Origin: Bacteroidales bacterium
GTDB taxonomy: Bacteria > Bacteroidota > Bacteroidia > Bacteroidales > UBA932
Assembly: GCA_017428325.1 (NCBI GenBank)
Contig: JAFRRA010000006.1
Coordinates: 1 to 64,000 of the forward strand
DNA: 64,000 bases
Reading direction: 5' to 3'
Shown here: positions 35,480 through 42,383 of the stretch, one piece after another
Numbering within the stretch: position 1 is the stretch's first letter
Layout of the letters: each line of letters starts with the position of its first letter
Made by a program: the position numbers and the translations under genes
Notes under the pieces: generated by a model
Told to the model about the DNA's origin: nothing
Database searches by the model: none
The model's input: the letters and a program-made list of their open reading frames with translations, nothing else

Positions 35480-35791
35480 ATGCTTTTAACAGACTTCTTC
35501 ATCCCTGTCCCCCGTACCGTTCGGACCAGAATCTGGGACAGCGGGCCAGGTTCACGGTTGATGGGAGATTATACTTATAAGTGGATTACCGTTAATGGAG
35601 TTAAATGCGTGCAAGTTGACTATAAGCGCACAGGAAGCAATTACGATATGTACAATCCAGTAATTTGTCGTATTGCAATATTTCAGAACAATAATGAAAT
35701 GGTCGTTATGATACTCTCATATCGAGAGAAAGAGGCAGGATTATGGAAAGCCGATTTTGAAAAGGTTTTCAGGAGCTTCAAGTGGATTTAA
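35480..35791 (+). CDS. Unknown small protein, possible C-terminal remnant
   Basis: The 103-residue product has a beta-rich core (YKWITVNGVKCVQVDYKRTG) and ends with a helix (KADFEKVFRSFKWI), like a small PsbP/NTF2-like domain. The Pro/Arg-rich first 25 residues look unlike the rest and may be out of the original frame, so this could be the surviving 3' end of a larger gene. It is divergent from the J-like gene. Function is unknown. Confidence 0.5.
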   Translation: MLLTDFFIPVPRTVRTRIWDSGPGSRLMGDYTYKWITVNGVKCVQVDYKRTGSNYDMYNPVICRIAIFQNNNEMVVMILSYREKEAGLWKADFEKVFRSFKWI

Positions 35792-35882
35792 ACCAATTCC
35801 CTAATTTGAGCAAATGCCATAGAACGATTTGAATCTACTGCCATAGAAGATATAAACAACAAACTCATAATAAAACACGGAT

Positions 35883-36464
35883 ATGATGAGCCATAACTTA
35901 TTATTAATCATTTTAATTGCCGTTGTAATTGTGCCTATAATTATCGGTGGTTATAATAAAGCAAAGCCTAAAATGAAAAAAACTACCCAGACACCAGGCC
36001 ACACACTTGAAGAGTATACTCGCCAACTCAATGTAGAAACAGCGATGGAAGCCATAAAGTATAATGGATTTATCCCAGAAACGGACGGGACGTGGATTCG
36101 ATTTATGGTTCAAGGCGAAAAATTCTTTGTTGATGTCACAAGATGTCCTGTTGTACATTTTTCCTATTCCTTTTCTATTGACCAGAATCATAACGTAGAA
36201 GATATGAAAAAAGCCATGCTTCTATTATCCGATAGAATAATAATGGGTCGGGCATATATAGAAGAAGATAACGAGGGTATTTCGTTTATAGTTGATAGCT
36301 TTGAGCGCAATTATGGGCATTTCCGTGATACTCTTAATGATTACATTAATCTTCTATATGAAACCAGGAGAAGATTTGGTATTCTTTACGATGAAATTCA
36401 GACAAAAAGAAACGAGGAAAATAAAATAATATCTCAGATAAACAGAACAGCACTTCCATCATAG
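35883..36464 (+). CDS. Unknown protein with N-terminal membrane anchor
   Basis: The 193-residue product has one N-terminal hydrophobic helix (NLLLIILIAVVIVPIIIGG), a basic linker (KAKPKMKKT), then an alpha/beta domain with WIRFMVQGEKFFVDVTRCPV and a C-terminal helix rich in Arg and Glu. The beta pattern is like a YbjN/T3S-chaperone-like fold, which is inference only. A strong terminator follows 24 bp later. It is separated from the chaperone genes by direction. Confidence 0.65.
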   Translation: MMSHNLLLIILIAVVIVPIIIGGYNKAKPKMKKTTQTPGHTLEEYTRQLNVETAMEAIKYNGFIPETDGTWIRFMVQGEKFFVDVTRCPVVHFSYSFSIDQNHNVEDMKKAMLLLSDRIIMGRAYIEEDNEGISFIVDSFERNYGHFRDTLNDYINLLYETRRRFGILYDEIQTKRNEENKIISQINRTALPS

Positions 36465-36487
36465 GTAATCATTCTTTAGAAATCTTC

Positions 36488-36528
36488 GGAGCCTCACTAC
36501 AGCTATGCAGTAAGGCTCCTTTCTTTTT
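36488..36528 (+). terminator. Rho-independent terminator
   Basis: GGAGCCTCACT (36488-36498) pairs with AGTAAGGCTCC (36509-36519) with one mismatch, followed by TTTCTTTTTCT. It ends the plus-strand unit at 35883-36464. Confidence 0.8.
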
Positions 36529-36538
36529 CTGTCCTGCT

Positions 36539-36754
36539 GTGTTACGTCAAGAGATGATAGGAACCCATGCCGCCAGAAGGACTTTTGTCGTTCACGCGTT
36601 GGAAGAAGGTATGTCACCAGAGATGGTAATGACCTTTACCGGCCATACTGATTATAATACTATGAAACCTTACGTCGCGATGACAGATAAGAAGAGAAAA
36701 AATGTCTTACTTGACAGTTTCAAGATGGGAGAAAAATGCCCTGAAATGCCCTAG
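36539..36754 (+). pseudogene. Tyrosine-recombinase (integrase) C-terminal remnant
   Basis: The 71-residue reading frame is the last part of a tyrosine recombinase. It has THAARRTFVVHAL (the H-x-x-R motif), then LEEGMSPEMVMTFTGHTDYN (the second His) and MKPYVAMTDKKRK containing the nucleophile Tyr. The catalytic N-terminal half and the arm-binding domain are absent, and a terminator lies where they should be, so the gene is truncated. It points toward the tRNA-Ala gene, as island integrases usually do. It begins at a GTG only because the reading frame opens there. Confidence 0.82.
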
Positions 36755-36797
36755 AATTGAGCCTCGGTGCATTTTTGGTGCATTTTTTTTGATACAA

Positions 36798-36838
36798 TTA
36801 AGGCCTAAGTGCTTGATAGAAGTGCACTTAGGCCTTAA
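36798..36838 (+). terminator. Perfect 15-bp hairpin next to the tRNA-Ala att site
   Basis: TTAAGGCCTAAGTGC (36798-36812) pairs without mismatch to GCACTTAGGCCTTAA (36824-36838), with a TTGATAGAA-type loop. The left junction carries a related hairpin (21324-21366) whose stem differs by paired changes. It may end the integrase or tRNA transcript, or belong to the attachment region. Confidence 0.7.
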
Positions 36839-36843
36839 AATTT

Positions 36844-36868
36844 GTGGAGAACAAGGGAGTCGAACCCT
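36844..36868. other. Attachment-site core (tRNA-Ala 3' end)
   Basis: GTGGAGAACAAGGGAG (36844-36859) plus TCGAACCCT (the last bases of the tRNA-Ala gene, T-arm and acceptor 3' strand) recur at 21371-21394 with two single-base gaps. This marks the tRNA 3' end as the integration target for islands 1 and 2. Confidence 0.75.
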
Positions 36869-36918
36869 TGACCCCCTGCTTGCAAAGCAGGTGCTCTAGC
36901 CAACTGAGCTAGTCCCCC
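36845..36918 (-). tRNA. tRNA-Ala (anticodon TGC)
   Basis: On the minus strand the sequence folds into a full cloverleaf starting GGGGGACTAGCTCAGTTGG. The anticodon arm is CCTGC-TTTGCAA-GCAGG (TGC at 36882-36884). The discriminator A is at 36845, with two G-U pairs in the acceptor stem. CCA is not encoded. Its 3' end is the island attachment site. Confidence 0.95.
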
Positions 36919-36924
36919 AATTTG

Positions 36925-36999
36925 TAGGCCCGCGCGGATTTGAACCGCGGACCCCCACATTATCAGTGTGGTGCTCTAACCAAACTGAGCTACGAGCCT
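36925..36999 (-). tRNA. tRNA-Ile (anticodon GAT)
   Basis: On the minus strand the cloverleaf starts AGGCTCGTAGCTCAGTTTGG, with anticodon arm CCACA-CTGATAA-TGTGG (GAT) and acceptor end CGGGCCT-A. CCA is not encoded. It lies 6 bp before tRNA-Ala in the same transcript. The Ile(GAT)-Ala(TGC) pair is usually found in the 16S-23S spacer, so a free-standing pair is notable. Confidence 0.95.
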
Positions 37000-37055
37000 A
37001 TAATTCAACAAGTCTGCCAGAAAGTCCGGCACCCACATCTGTTTCAATGGGGTTG

Positions 37056-37086
37056 CAAAGGTAAATGTTTTTTCCATTTGTGCAAA
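37056..37086 (-). promoter_or_regulatory. tRNA-Ile/tRNA-Ala promoter
   Basis: On the minus strand TTTG (37083-37086) and TACCTTTG (37056-37063) are separated by 19 bp. This is the same boxes and spacing as the 16S promoter at 484-514. Transcription would start about 50 bp upstream of tRNA-Ile. Confidence 0.78.
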
Positions 37087-37138
37087 ATTTTTTGTCAAAA
37101 CTTTCTCTCTGGTGGGCTTTTTACTAATTTTGACCGCT

Positions 37139-37714
37139 ATGGAGAATGTATCACTGTGGAAGCTGGCCGGCGTGTTTGCCAAGATCGGGATGTTCACCCT
37201 GGGGGGCGGATATGCCATGATTCCACTGATAGACAGGGAAGTGGTGGAGAAACGCGGATGGCTGGAGAAAGACGAGTTCTACGATATACTATCCATTGCC
37301 CAGAGCGCTCCTGGGCTGCTTATCGTGAACATCTCCATATTTGCGGGTTACCGTCTGAGGGGGCGGAGAGGAAGTGTTGCGGCCACAATCGGGAGTTGTC
37401 TGCCGTCGTTTCTGATTATTCTGGCAATAGCCCTGTTCTTTGCCGGATATAGGGACAATGTCTATGTGGACAAGGTTTTCAAGGGAATTCGCCCGGTGGT
37501 GGTGGCCCTGATAGCAGTTCCTGTGGTGGATATGATCCAGAGAAGCCATCTGAATATCTGGAGAGCCCTGCTGGCCGTAGGAACCGCAGCGGCCATAATC
37601 TTCTTGAAGGTGTCCCCGATACTGATTCTGCTGGTATTGTTCGTATGCTTCTTCTGCGCCAGGTATTTCGGACGGAGAAAACAGGAAAATAAAGAAAAGG
37701 AGGGCGGCGTATGA
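37139..37714 (+). CDS. Chromate transporter family protein, N-terminal-half type
   Basis: The 191-residue product is a single-domain CHR protein of about six hydrophobic segments. It has IGMFTLGGGYAMIPLI and SIAQSAPGLLIVNIS, both family signatures. Two-gene chromate transporters work as a pair of half-size inner-membrane subunits, and the second half follows with a 4-bp overlap (ATGA). The ATG at 37139 is used; the upstream start at 37112 lies near a -7-like box (TAATTTTG at 37125-37132). The real substrate in gut bacteria is uncertain. Confidence 0.9.
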   Translation: MENVSLWKLAGVFAKIGMFTLGGGYAMIPLIDREVVEKRGWLEKDEFYDILSIAQSAPGLLIVNISIFAGYRLRGRRGSVAATIGSCLPSFLIILAIALFFAGYRDNVYVDKVFKGIRPVVVALIAVPVVDMIQRSHLNIWRALLAVGTAAAIIFLKVSPILILLVLFVCFFCARYFGRRKQENKEKEGGV

Positions 37715-38259
37715 TTTACCTGGAACTTTTCTGGACATTCCTGGTGATTGGAATCTTCACCTTCGGAGGCGGATATGCAATGCTGTCTCTGATACAGAGC
37801 GAAGTGGTCACAAACCACGCCTGGATAACCCCGGAGCAGTTTACGGACATAGTGGCCATATCCCAGGCAACCCCGGGACCGGTGGGAATCAACTCGGCAA
37901 CCTATGTAGGATACACCGTCACGCACAATCTCGGCTACAGCGAATGGGCCAGCATCGGCGGCTCTCTGGTAGCCACACTGGCGGTCGTGCTTCCGTCATT
38001 TATAATCGTACTGCTTATCTGCAAACTCTACCAGAAGGTCAAGAAAAGCGACCTGTTCGCATCGCTGATGAAAAATATCCGCCCGGTGGTAATAGGAATG
38101 ATCGCGGCAGCGGCAGGAATCCTGATAACGCCTCAGAACTTCTTCCACTGGAGCAGCTGGCTCCTTCTGGCGGGAGCCTTCATCTGCTGCAAGTACCTTA
38201 AAGCAAACCCTATATGGGTAATCCTGGCAGGCGGACTGATAGGCCTGCTGATCTATTAG
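37711..38259 (+). CDS. Chromate transporter family protein, C-terminal-half type
   Basis: The 182-residue partner of the preceding gene repeats the CHR signature (GIFTFGGGYAMLSLIQSEV, and AISQATPGPVGINSATYVGY). It overlaps the first half by 4 bp (ATGA), so both are made in similar amounts. It ends in a convergent 4-bp overlap with the DUF308 gene on the other strand. Confidence 0.9.
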   Translation: MIYLELFWTFLVIGIFTFGGGYAMLSLIQSEVVTNHAWITPEQFTDIVAISQATPGPVGINSATYVGYTVTHNLGYSEWASIGGSLVATLAVVLPSFIIVLLICKLYQKVKKSDLFASLMKNIRPVVIGMIAAAAGILITPQNFFHWSSWLLLAGAFICCKYLKANPIWVILAGGLIGLLIY

Positions 38260-38942
38260 AGATTCTCCTCTTCCGTATTTGACTCAGCGACAGAATCCTC
38301 TTCTGCCTCTGGCTCGGCGACAGGTTCCTCTGAATAAGGCTCCTCGTCATCGATTGCCTCAACCACGATGTTCTGGTTCTCCCTCATACGGTCAGCATCT
38401 TCCTGGGCAGCCTGCTGCATCCTCTTGGCTACAGCCCTGAACTTGAACACCAGTACAAGCTCCACCGCTCCCAGAATCATAAGGCTGATGCCGAAAACAA
38501 TGCACAGAAGCTTGATGTTTTCTCTCGGGAAGAAACACATGGCAATTCCGACTGCAAAAATTATCGCCGGAACCAGATATAGCCAGAACCTTCCGCGGAT
38601 TCCCTTGGCGACATTATACGTATGGAATATCTGGAGCAGACCGTACAGAGCCAGTATGACACCGAACACAAAGCCGATGAGTTCAATGAAGAAGCCAGTC
38701 CTTGCAAGCAGCACGGCACCGGCAATAATGAACAGCACGGCACTTCCCAGAGTAATCAGACTCATACCCTTGAGGTTCTGGAACGTGTTGGTTGCCAAAC
38801 CATAAACAACTGTTATGATTCCGGAAAGTATCAGAATGATACCAAGAGCCTTGATCAGTATTGAAGATGCGGCCTCAGGCCAAACTACCAGACAGAGGCC
38901 AACCAGGAATACGAAAATGCCTCTAATGATGTTTCTGAACAT
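38256..38942 (-). CDS. HdeD/DUF308-type membrane protein
   Basis: The 228-residue inner-membrane protein has six hydrophobic segments in three pairs (GIFVFLVGLCLVVWPEAASS, then FIELIGFVFGVILALYGLLQ, then FRAV). This is the DUF308 pattern of HdeD-like acid-stress proteins. A long acidic Glu-rich tail (about 190-228) follows and is unusual. The function in Bacteroidetes is not established. A run of repeats lies downstream of its start region (39046-39133). Confidence 0.82.
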   Translation of the reverse strand: MFRNIIRGIFVFLVGLCLVVWPEAASSILIKALGIILILSGIITVVYGLATNTFQNLKGMSLITLGSAVLFIIAGAVLLARTGFFIELIGFVFGVILALYGLLQIFHTYNVAKGIRGRFWLYLVPAIIFAVGIAMCFFPRENIKLLCIVFGISLMILGAVELVLVFKFRAVAKRMQQAAQEDADRMRENQNIVVEAIDDEEPYSEEPVAEPEAEEDSVAESNTEEENL

Positions 38943-39045
38943 ATTTATTGTATTAAAAACTCCTAATAATTCCTCAGCGATTCTTTGCTTAACGCTTTCC
39001 TACAAAGTTAAAACCTGTTTTGCAATTCTCCAAAACGTCTTAAAG

Positions 39046-39133
39046 TGCTCCCATCGTCCCATTTCTTGTGTCAGTGGGAGCAAAAAAGCCTATAAATGCT
39101 CCCATCGTCCCGTTTTTATGGACGGTAGGAGCA
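39046..39133. repeat. Two tandem inverted-repeat units (GCTCCCATCG repeat)
   Basis: Unit 1 (39046-39082) is TGCTCCCA...TGGGAGCA; unit 2 (39098-39133) is TGCTCCCATCGTCC...GGACGGTAGGAGCA with two wobble-type mismatches. Both share TGCTCCCATCGTCCC. Unit 2 overlaps the last six codons and stop of the homocysteine methyltransferase gene, so the repeat has altered that C-terminus. It may act as a terminator for that gene or be a dispersed palindromic element. Confidence 0.75.
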
Positions 39134-40048
39134 CTTGTATTGTATGAAAGAATATTTTAGAGCCTTTATGTACTCCGGTGTGGTGCCGCAGCAACCGCCC
39201 GCAAAGTTGAAAGCGGGCCCCATCTTCTTTATGCAGGAAGCCCAGAATTCAGGACTCTCGGGATAGTGTCCGTCCGCATCCGGAAGCCCGGCACTCGGAC
39301 AGATGCTTATCGGGCAGTCTTCCGCAAACTCCGCCAGCTCGGAGACAAACGGAATCATTGCCTGCGCCCCTACCGAGCAGTTGAACCCTATGCTGAAAAG
39401 GCCGAACCTTGCCAGCCGGGCAAATACAATACGGAAGTTCTCTCCGGAAAGAATGCTCCCATGCCTGTCTATGGATACAGACATCATTACAGGAAGCCCG
39501 CAGCCCGCTATCGCTCCAAGAGCTGCCTCTGCATTTGACAAATCGTAAGTACTCTCCAGCAGAAGCACATCCGCCCCGCCGTCCAAAAGGCCAGCCGCCA
39601 GCTTTTCATACTCTGCGGAATTCCTGGACGTAGCCGCTATGCTTCCCGCCACAATGGCACGGCGCGGTCCCCATTCCTCTTTCCAGGACGAGACATTGTC
39701 ATCGCTGAGCATAAAGCCCAAACCTTCCTCAGCCGCTACCTTGCAAGCAGTCTGTGCGCCTATAAAGTTAATCCCATAAACATTTGCACCGCCCTGGTGA
39801 GACACCGCGGCAGAGTTGAAAGTGTTGGTCTCAATGAGTTCACTGCCTGAGCGGATATAGGACCTGTGGGCTTCTGCAACACTCTCAATACCCGTAAGAT
39901 TAAGAAGGCACGGACTCTCGGCGATATCCAGTTCTGGGGAATGCACGCACATTCCCTGTTTCTGGAGCAGAGTTCCCATTGCCCCGTCCATAATAATTAC
40001 CCTCTCTTCCAGACGGGCAAGGATTTGCTCGCTTGAAATTCGTTCCAT
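39116..40048 (-). CDS. Homocysteine S-methyltransferase family enzyme
   Basis: The 310-residue cytoplasmic protein is a TIM barrel of the betaine/MetH-N family. It has IIMDGAMGTLLQK near the start, an ELIETNTFN segment, FNCSVGAQ with the first zinc Cys near residue 220, and GGCCGTTPEYI with the other two Cys near 290. It would transfer a methyl group to homocysteine to make methionine. It is stand-alone (no cobalamin-binding part), so either the donor is S-methylmethionine-like or it works with separate subunits. The last six residues (CSYRP region) come from a palindromic repeat. Confidence 0.85.
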   Translation of the reverse strand: MERISSEQILARLEERVIIMDGAMGTLLQKQGMCVHSPELDIAESPCLLNLTGIESVAEAHRSYIRSGSELIETNTFNSAAVSHQGGANVYGINFIGAQTACKVAAEEGLGFMLSDDNVSSWKEEWGPRRAIVAGSIAATSRNSAEYEKLAAGLLDGGADVLLLESTYDLSNAEAALGAIAGCGLPVMMSVSIDRHGSILSGENFRIVFARLARFGLFSIGFNCSVGAQAMIPFVSELAEFAEDCPISICPSAGLPDADGHYPESPEFWASCIKKMGPAFNFAGGCCGTTPEYIKALKYSFIQYKCSYRP

Positions 40049-40073
40049 AACTATACCTGTTAGAAAGAAAAAC

Positions 40074-40253
40074 TCATCTGTCGCGGAGCAATGCCTTCAG
40101 CTGACGCTTGACACTCTTGCGGTCATAGCACTTCTTGCTCTTCGCAATACGCGTAGGCCTAGTGGAAATCAGCTTCCCGAACTGCTCTATCTCCAGCTTC
40201 CTGTCCACTGCCTTGACCGCCTTGATCACCGATTTCCTCTTAATCTTGTTCAT
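40074..40253 (-). CDS. Small basic protein of unknown function
   Basis: The 59-residue product (MNKIKRKSVIKAVKAVDRK...) is very basic, with about one third Lys/Arg, and is predicted helical. It is too short for many ORF cut-offs, but the frame is open from an ATG at 40253 to the stop at 40074 and lies in a gene-free gap. It could bind nucleic acid or ribosomes; I recognise no family. A CTCAGCGAT 9-mer lies just upstream. Confidence 0.65.
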   Translation of the reverse strand: MNKIKRKSVIKAVKAVDRKLEIEQFGKLISTRPTRIAKSKKCYDRKSVKRQLKALLRDR

Positions 40254-40292
40254 AATAACTCAGCGATACGAATTTAGCAAAAAGAAATAAAA

Positions 40293-40322
40293 AAGGGCTC
40301 TCGAATTTCAACGAGAGCCCCA
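40293..40322 (-). terminator. tRNA-His terminator
   Basis: GGGCTCTCG (40295-40303) pairs with CGAGAGCCC (40312-40320), and on the minus strand a run of T follows. It lies just downstream of the tRNA-His gene. Confidence 0.85.
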
Positions 40323-40327
40323 CTAAG

Positions 40328-40402
40328 GGTGGCTGGTGGGTCTCGAACCCACGACCTCCAGAGCCACAATCTGGCGCTCTAGCCAACTGAGCTACAGCCA
40401 CC
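40328..40402 (-). tRNA. tRNA-His (anticodon GTG)
   Basis: The minus strand folds into a cloverleaf with GTGGCTG/CAGCCAC acceptor pairing, plus the extra G-1 paired with C73 that is typical of tRNA-His. The anticodon arm is CCAGA-TTGTGGC-TCTGG (GTG). CCA is not encoded. Confidence 0.95.
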
Positions 40403-40419
40403 ATAAAATATCGGGGATG

Positions 40420-40450
40420 CAAAGATATAATCTTTTTGCCAAAGTGCAAT
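40420..40450 (-). promoter_or_regulatory. tRNA-His promoter
   Basis: On the minus strand ATTG (40447-40450) is followed after 19 bp by TATCTTTG (40420-40427). The spacing equals that of the rRNA and tRNA-Ile promoters, with one base change in the -33 box. Confidence 0.65.
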
Positions 40451-40479
40451 TACATTTTGCGCAAAGTTGAAATAAAGCT

Positions 40480-40510
40480 ATTGTTTTCTGTAATCTTATT
40501 GCTAAATTTG
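40480..40510 (+). promoter_or_regulatory. Promoter of the OadA-like gene
   Basis: ATTG (40480-40483) is followed after 19 bp by TAAATTTG (40503-40510). The start codon at 40537 lies about 20 nt past the predicted start. The tRNA-His promoter faces the other way and lies about 30 bp to the left. Confidence 0.65.
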
Positions 40511-40536
40511 ATGTCTGCAAATTAAGATTTTACTAT

Positions 40537-42318
40537 ATGGCAAGAGAAATAAAATTCTCCCTTCTTTATAGGGACATGTGGCAGTCTTCCGGCAAATATG
40601 TGCCGAAAGTTGCTATGCTTAAGGAGATTGCACCTGTTATCATTGACATGGGATGCTTTGACCGTATCGAGAGTAACGGTGGAGCGTTCGAGCAGGTAAA
40701 CCTTCTGTTCGGAGAGAATCCAAACAGGGCGGTAAGGGAATGGACAGCTCCTTTCCACAAGGCAGGTATCCAGACCCACATGCTCGAGAGAGGTCTTAAC
40801 GCTCTGAGAATGTTCCCTGTTCCTGATGACGTAAGAGCTTTGATGGCAAAGGTCAAGAAGGCTCAGGGAACGGACATTATGCGTTCTTTCTGCGGTCTTA
40901 ACGACCACCGCAACCTCAAGGGTTCCGTAATCCATGCCAAGGAAGCCGGAATGATAGCGCAGGCTGCTCTTAGTATCACCTACTCCCCGATCCACACCGT
41001 AGAGTACTATATGGGCGTGGTTGACAAGGTTGTAGAGTACGGAGCAGACGAAATCTGTCTGAAGGATATGGCAGGTATTGGACGTCCTGCATTCCTGGGA
41101 AGACTCGTTAAGGCTATCAAGGACAAGTATCCTCACATCAAGGTTCAGTATCACGGACACTCAGGCCCTGGATTCAGCGTAGCTTCCATGCTGGAAGTTG
41201 CACGTGCAGGCGCCGAGTACATCGACGTTGCTATGGAGCCTCTGAGCTGGGGAAAGATCCATCCTGATGTAATTACCATCCAGGCAATGCTCAAGGATGC
41301 CGGATTCCTTGTAAAGGACATCAACATGAACGCCTATATGGAGGCCAGGGCTCTTACCCAGAAGTTCATCGACGACTTCCTGGGATACTGGATCGCTCCA
41401 GGCAACCACCAGATGAGCTCACTGCTCGTAGGCTGCGGACTCCCTGGCGGAATGATGGGTTCAATGATGGCAGACCTGAAGGGATTCCAGGGCGCAATCA
41501 ACGCATCGCTGAGGAATCAGGGCAAGAAGGAACTGGACATCAACGAGCTGGTTGTAATGCTCTTCCAGGAGGTAGAGTATGTATGGCCTAGACTCGGTTA
41601 CCCTCCATTGGTAACTCCGTTCAGCCAGTATGTGAAGAACACAGCCCTGATGAACCTGATGCATATGCTCAAGGGCGAGCCTAGATGGAAGACCATCGAC
41701 AAGGATACCATGAACATGATTCTCGGCAAGATGGGTAAACTTCCTGGAGAACTTGCTCCTGAGATCGTTGAGATCGTTAAGCAGAAGGGACTCGAGTTCT
41801 ACACCGGCGTTCCGCAGGATGCATTCCCTGATGATCTGCCTCGTTTCATCAAGATGATGGAAGAGGAAGGCTGGGATCGCGGACAGGACGACGAGGAACT
41901 CTTCGAATTTGCTATGCACGAGACCCAGTACAGGGACTACAAGAGCGGCATTGCAAAGCAGAGGTTCGAGAAAGAACTTGAGGCCAACCGTGCAAAGGCC
42001 GGTGCTCCTATCATCATCACACGTCCGGTTGTCGAAGTTCCGGCATTTGACGTTGAGAAGATCATGGCCAAGTATCCGGACGCAAAACCAGTACACGCTA
42101 CCGTCAAGGGAGAGGTTATCTGGGAGTACGACGTTGCTGACAAGTCCAGCGCACCTGCAGAAGGAAGCGATGTGAAGATGGGCCAGACCCTCTGCAACAT
42201 CCAGGCCTTCTACGGAATGGAAGAGATCATCTGCCCGGCAGACGGCAAGCTTGTTGCCATCACCGCAAAGCAAGGCCAGAAGGTCGTAAAGGACGAGATC
42301 ATCGCCTTTGTACAGTAA
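40537..42318 (+). CDS. OadA/PycB-like carboxylase subunit without biotinyl lysine
   Basis: The 593-residue protein has the carboxyltransferase TIM barrel of oxaloacetate decarboxylase alpha and pyruvate carboxylase B. DICLKD-like EICLKDMAG, QYHGHSGPG and the SWGKIHPD region are present. A biotinyl-type domain ends it, but the usual E-A-M-K-M reads Q-A-F-Y-G-M (556-561), so the biotin Lys is replaced by Tyr559. The enzyme may be free of biotin or use a separate carrier. It has its own promoter and terminator. High, even expression is suggested by its codon use, which is an impression only. Confidence 0.88.
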   Translation: MAREIKFSLLYRDMWQSSGKYVPKVAMLKEIAPVIIDMGCFDRIESNGGAFEQVNLLFGENPNRAVREWTAPFHKAGIQTHMLERGLNALRMFPVPDDVRALMAKVKKAQGTDIMRSFCGLNDHRNLKGSVIHAKEAGMIAQAALSITYSPIHTVEYYMGVVDKVVEYGADEICLKDMAGIGRPAFLGRLVKAIKDKYPHIKVQYHGHSGPGFSVASMLEVARAGAEYIDVAMEPLSWGKIHPDVITIQAMLKDAGFLVKDINMNAYMEARALTQKFIDDFLGYWIAPGNHQMSSLLVGCGLPGGMMGSMMADLKGFQGAINASLRNQGKKELDINELVVMLFQEVEYVWPRLGYPPLVTPFSQYVKNTALMNLMHMLKGEPRWKTIDKDTMNMILGKMGKLPGELAPEIVEIVKQKGLEFYTGVPQDAFPDDLPRFIKMMEEEGWDRGQDDEELFEFAMHETQYRDYKSGIAKQRFEKELEANRAKAGAPIIITRPVVEVPAFDVEKIMAKYPDAKPVHATVKGEVIWEYDVADKSSAPAEGSDVKMGQTLCNIQAFYGMEEIICPADGKLVAITAKQGQKVVKDEIIAFVQ

Positions 42319-42338
42319 ACGCAATCTCTGGGCAAAAA

Positions 42339-42368
42339 GAAAAGCCGGCCATTTGGTCGGCTTTTTTT
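42339..42368 (+). terminator. Bidirectional terminator after the OadA-like gene
   Basis: AAAGCCGGCC pairs with GGTCGGCTTT around an ATTT loop, with A-rich and T-rich flanks. It lies between the convergent OadA-like and MBL-hydrolase genes. Confidence 0.85.
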
Positions 42369-42383
42369 CTCGGCGATGGAGGA

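Noticed and set aside
16068..36754. Prophage
   Set aside because: No capsid, portal, terminase, tail or lysis gene is seen; only an integrase fragment and nuclease or protease-type cargo.
37139..38259. Frameshifted full-length chromate transporter
   Set aside because: Both halves are complete single-domain CHR proteins with a 4-bp ATGA overlap, which is the known two-gene form.
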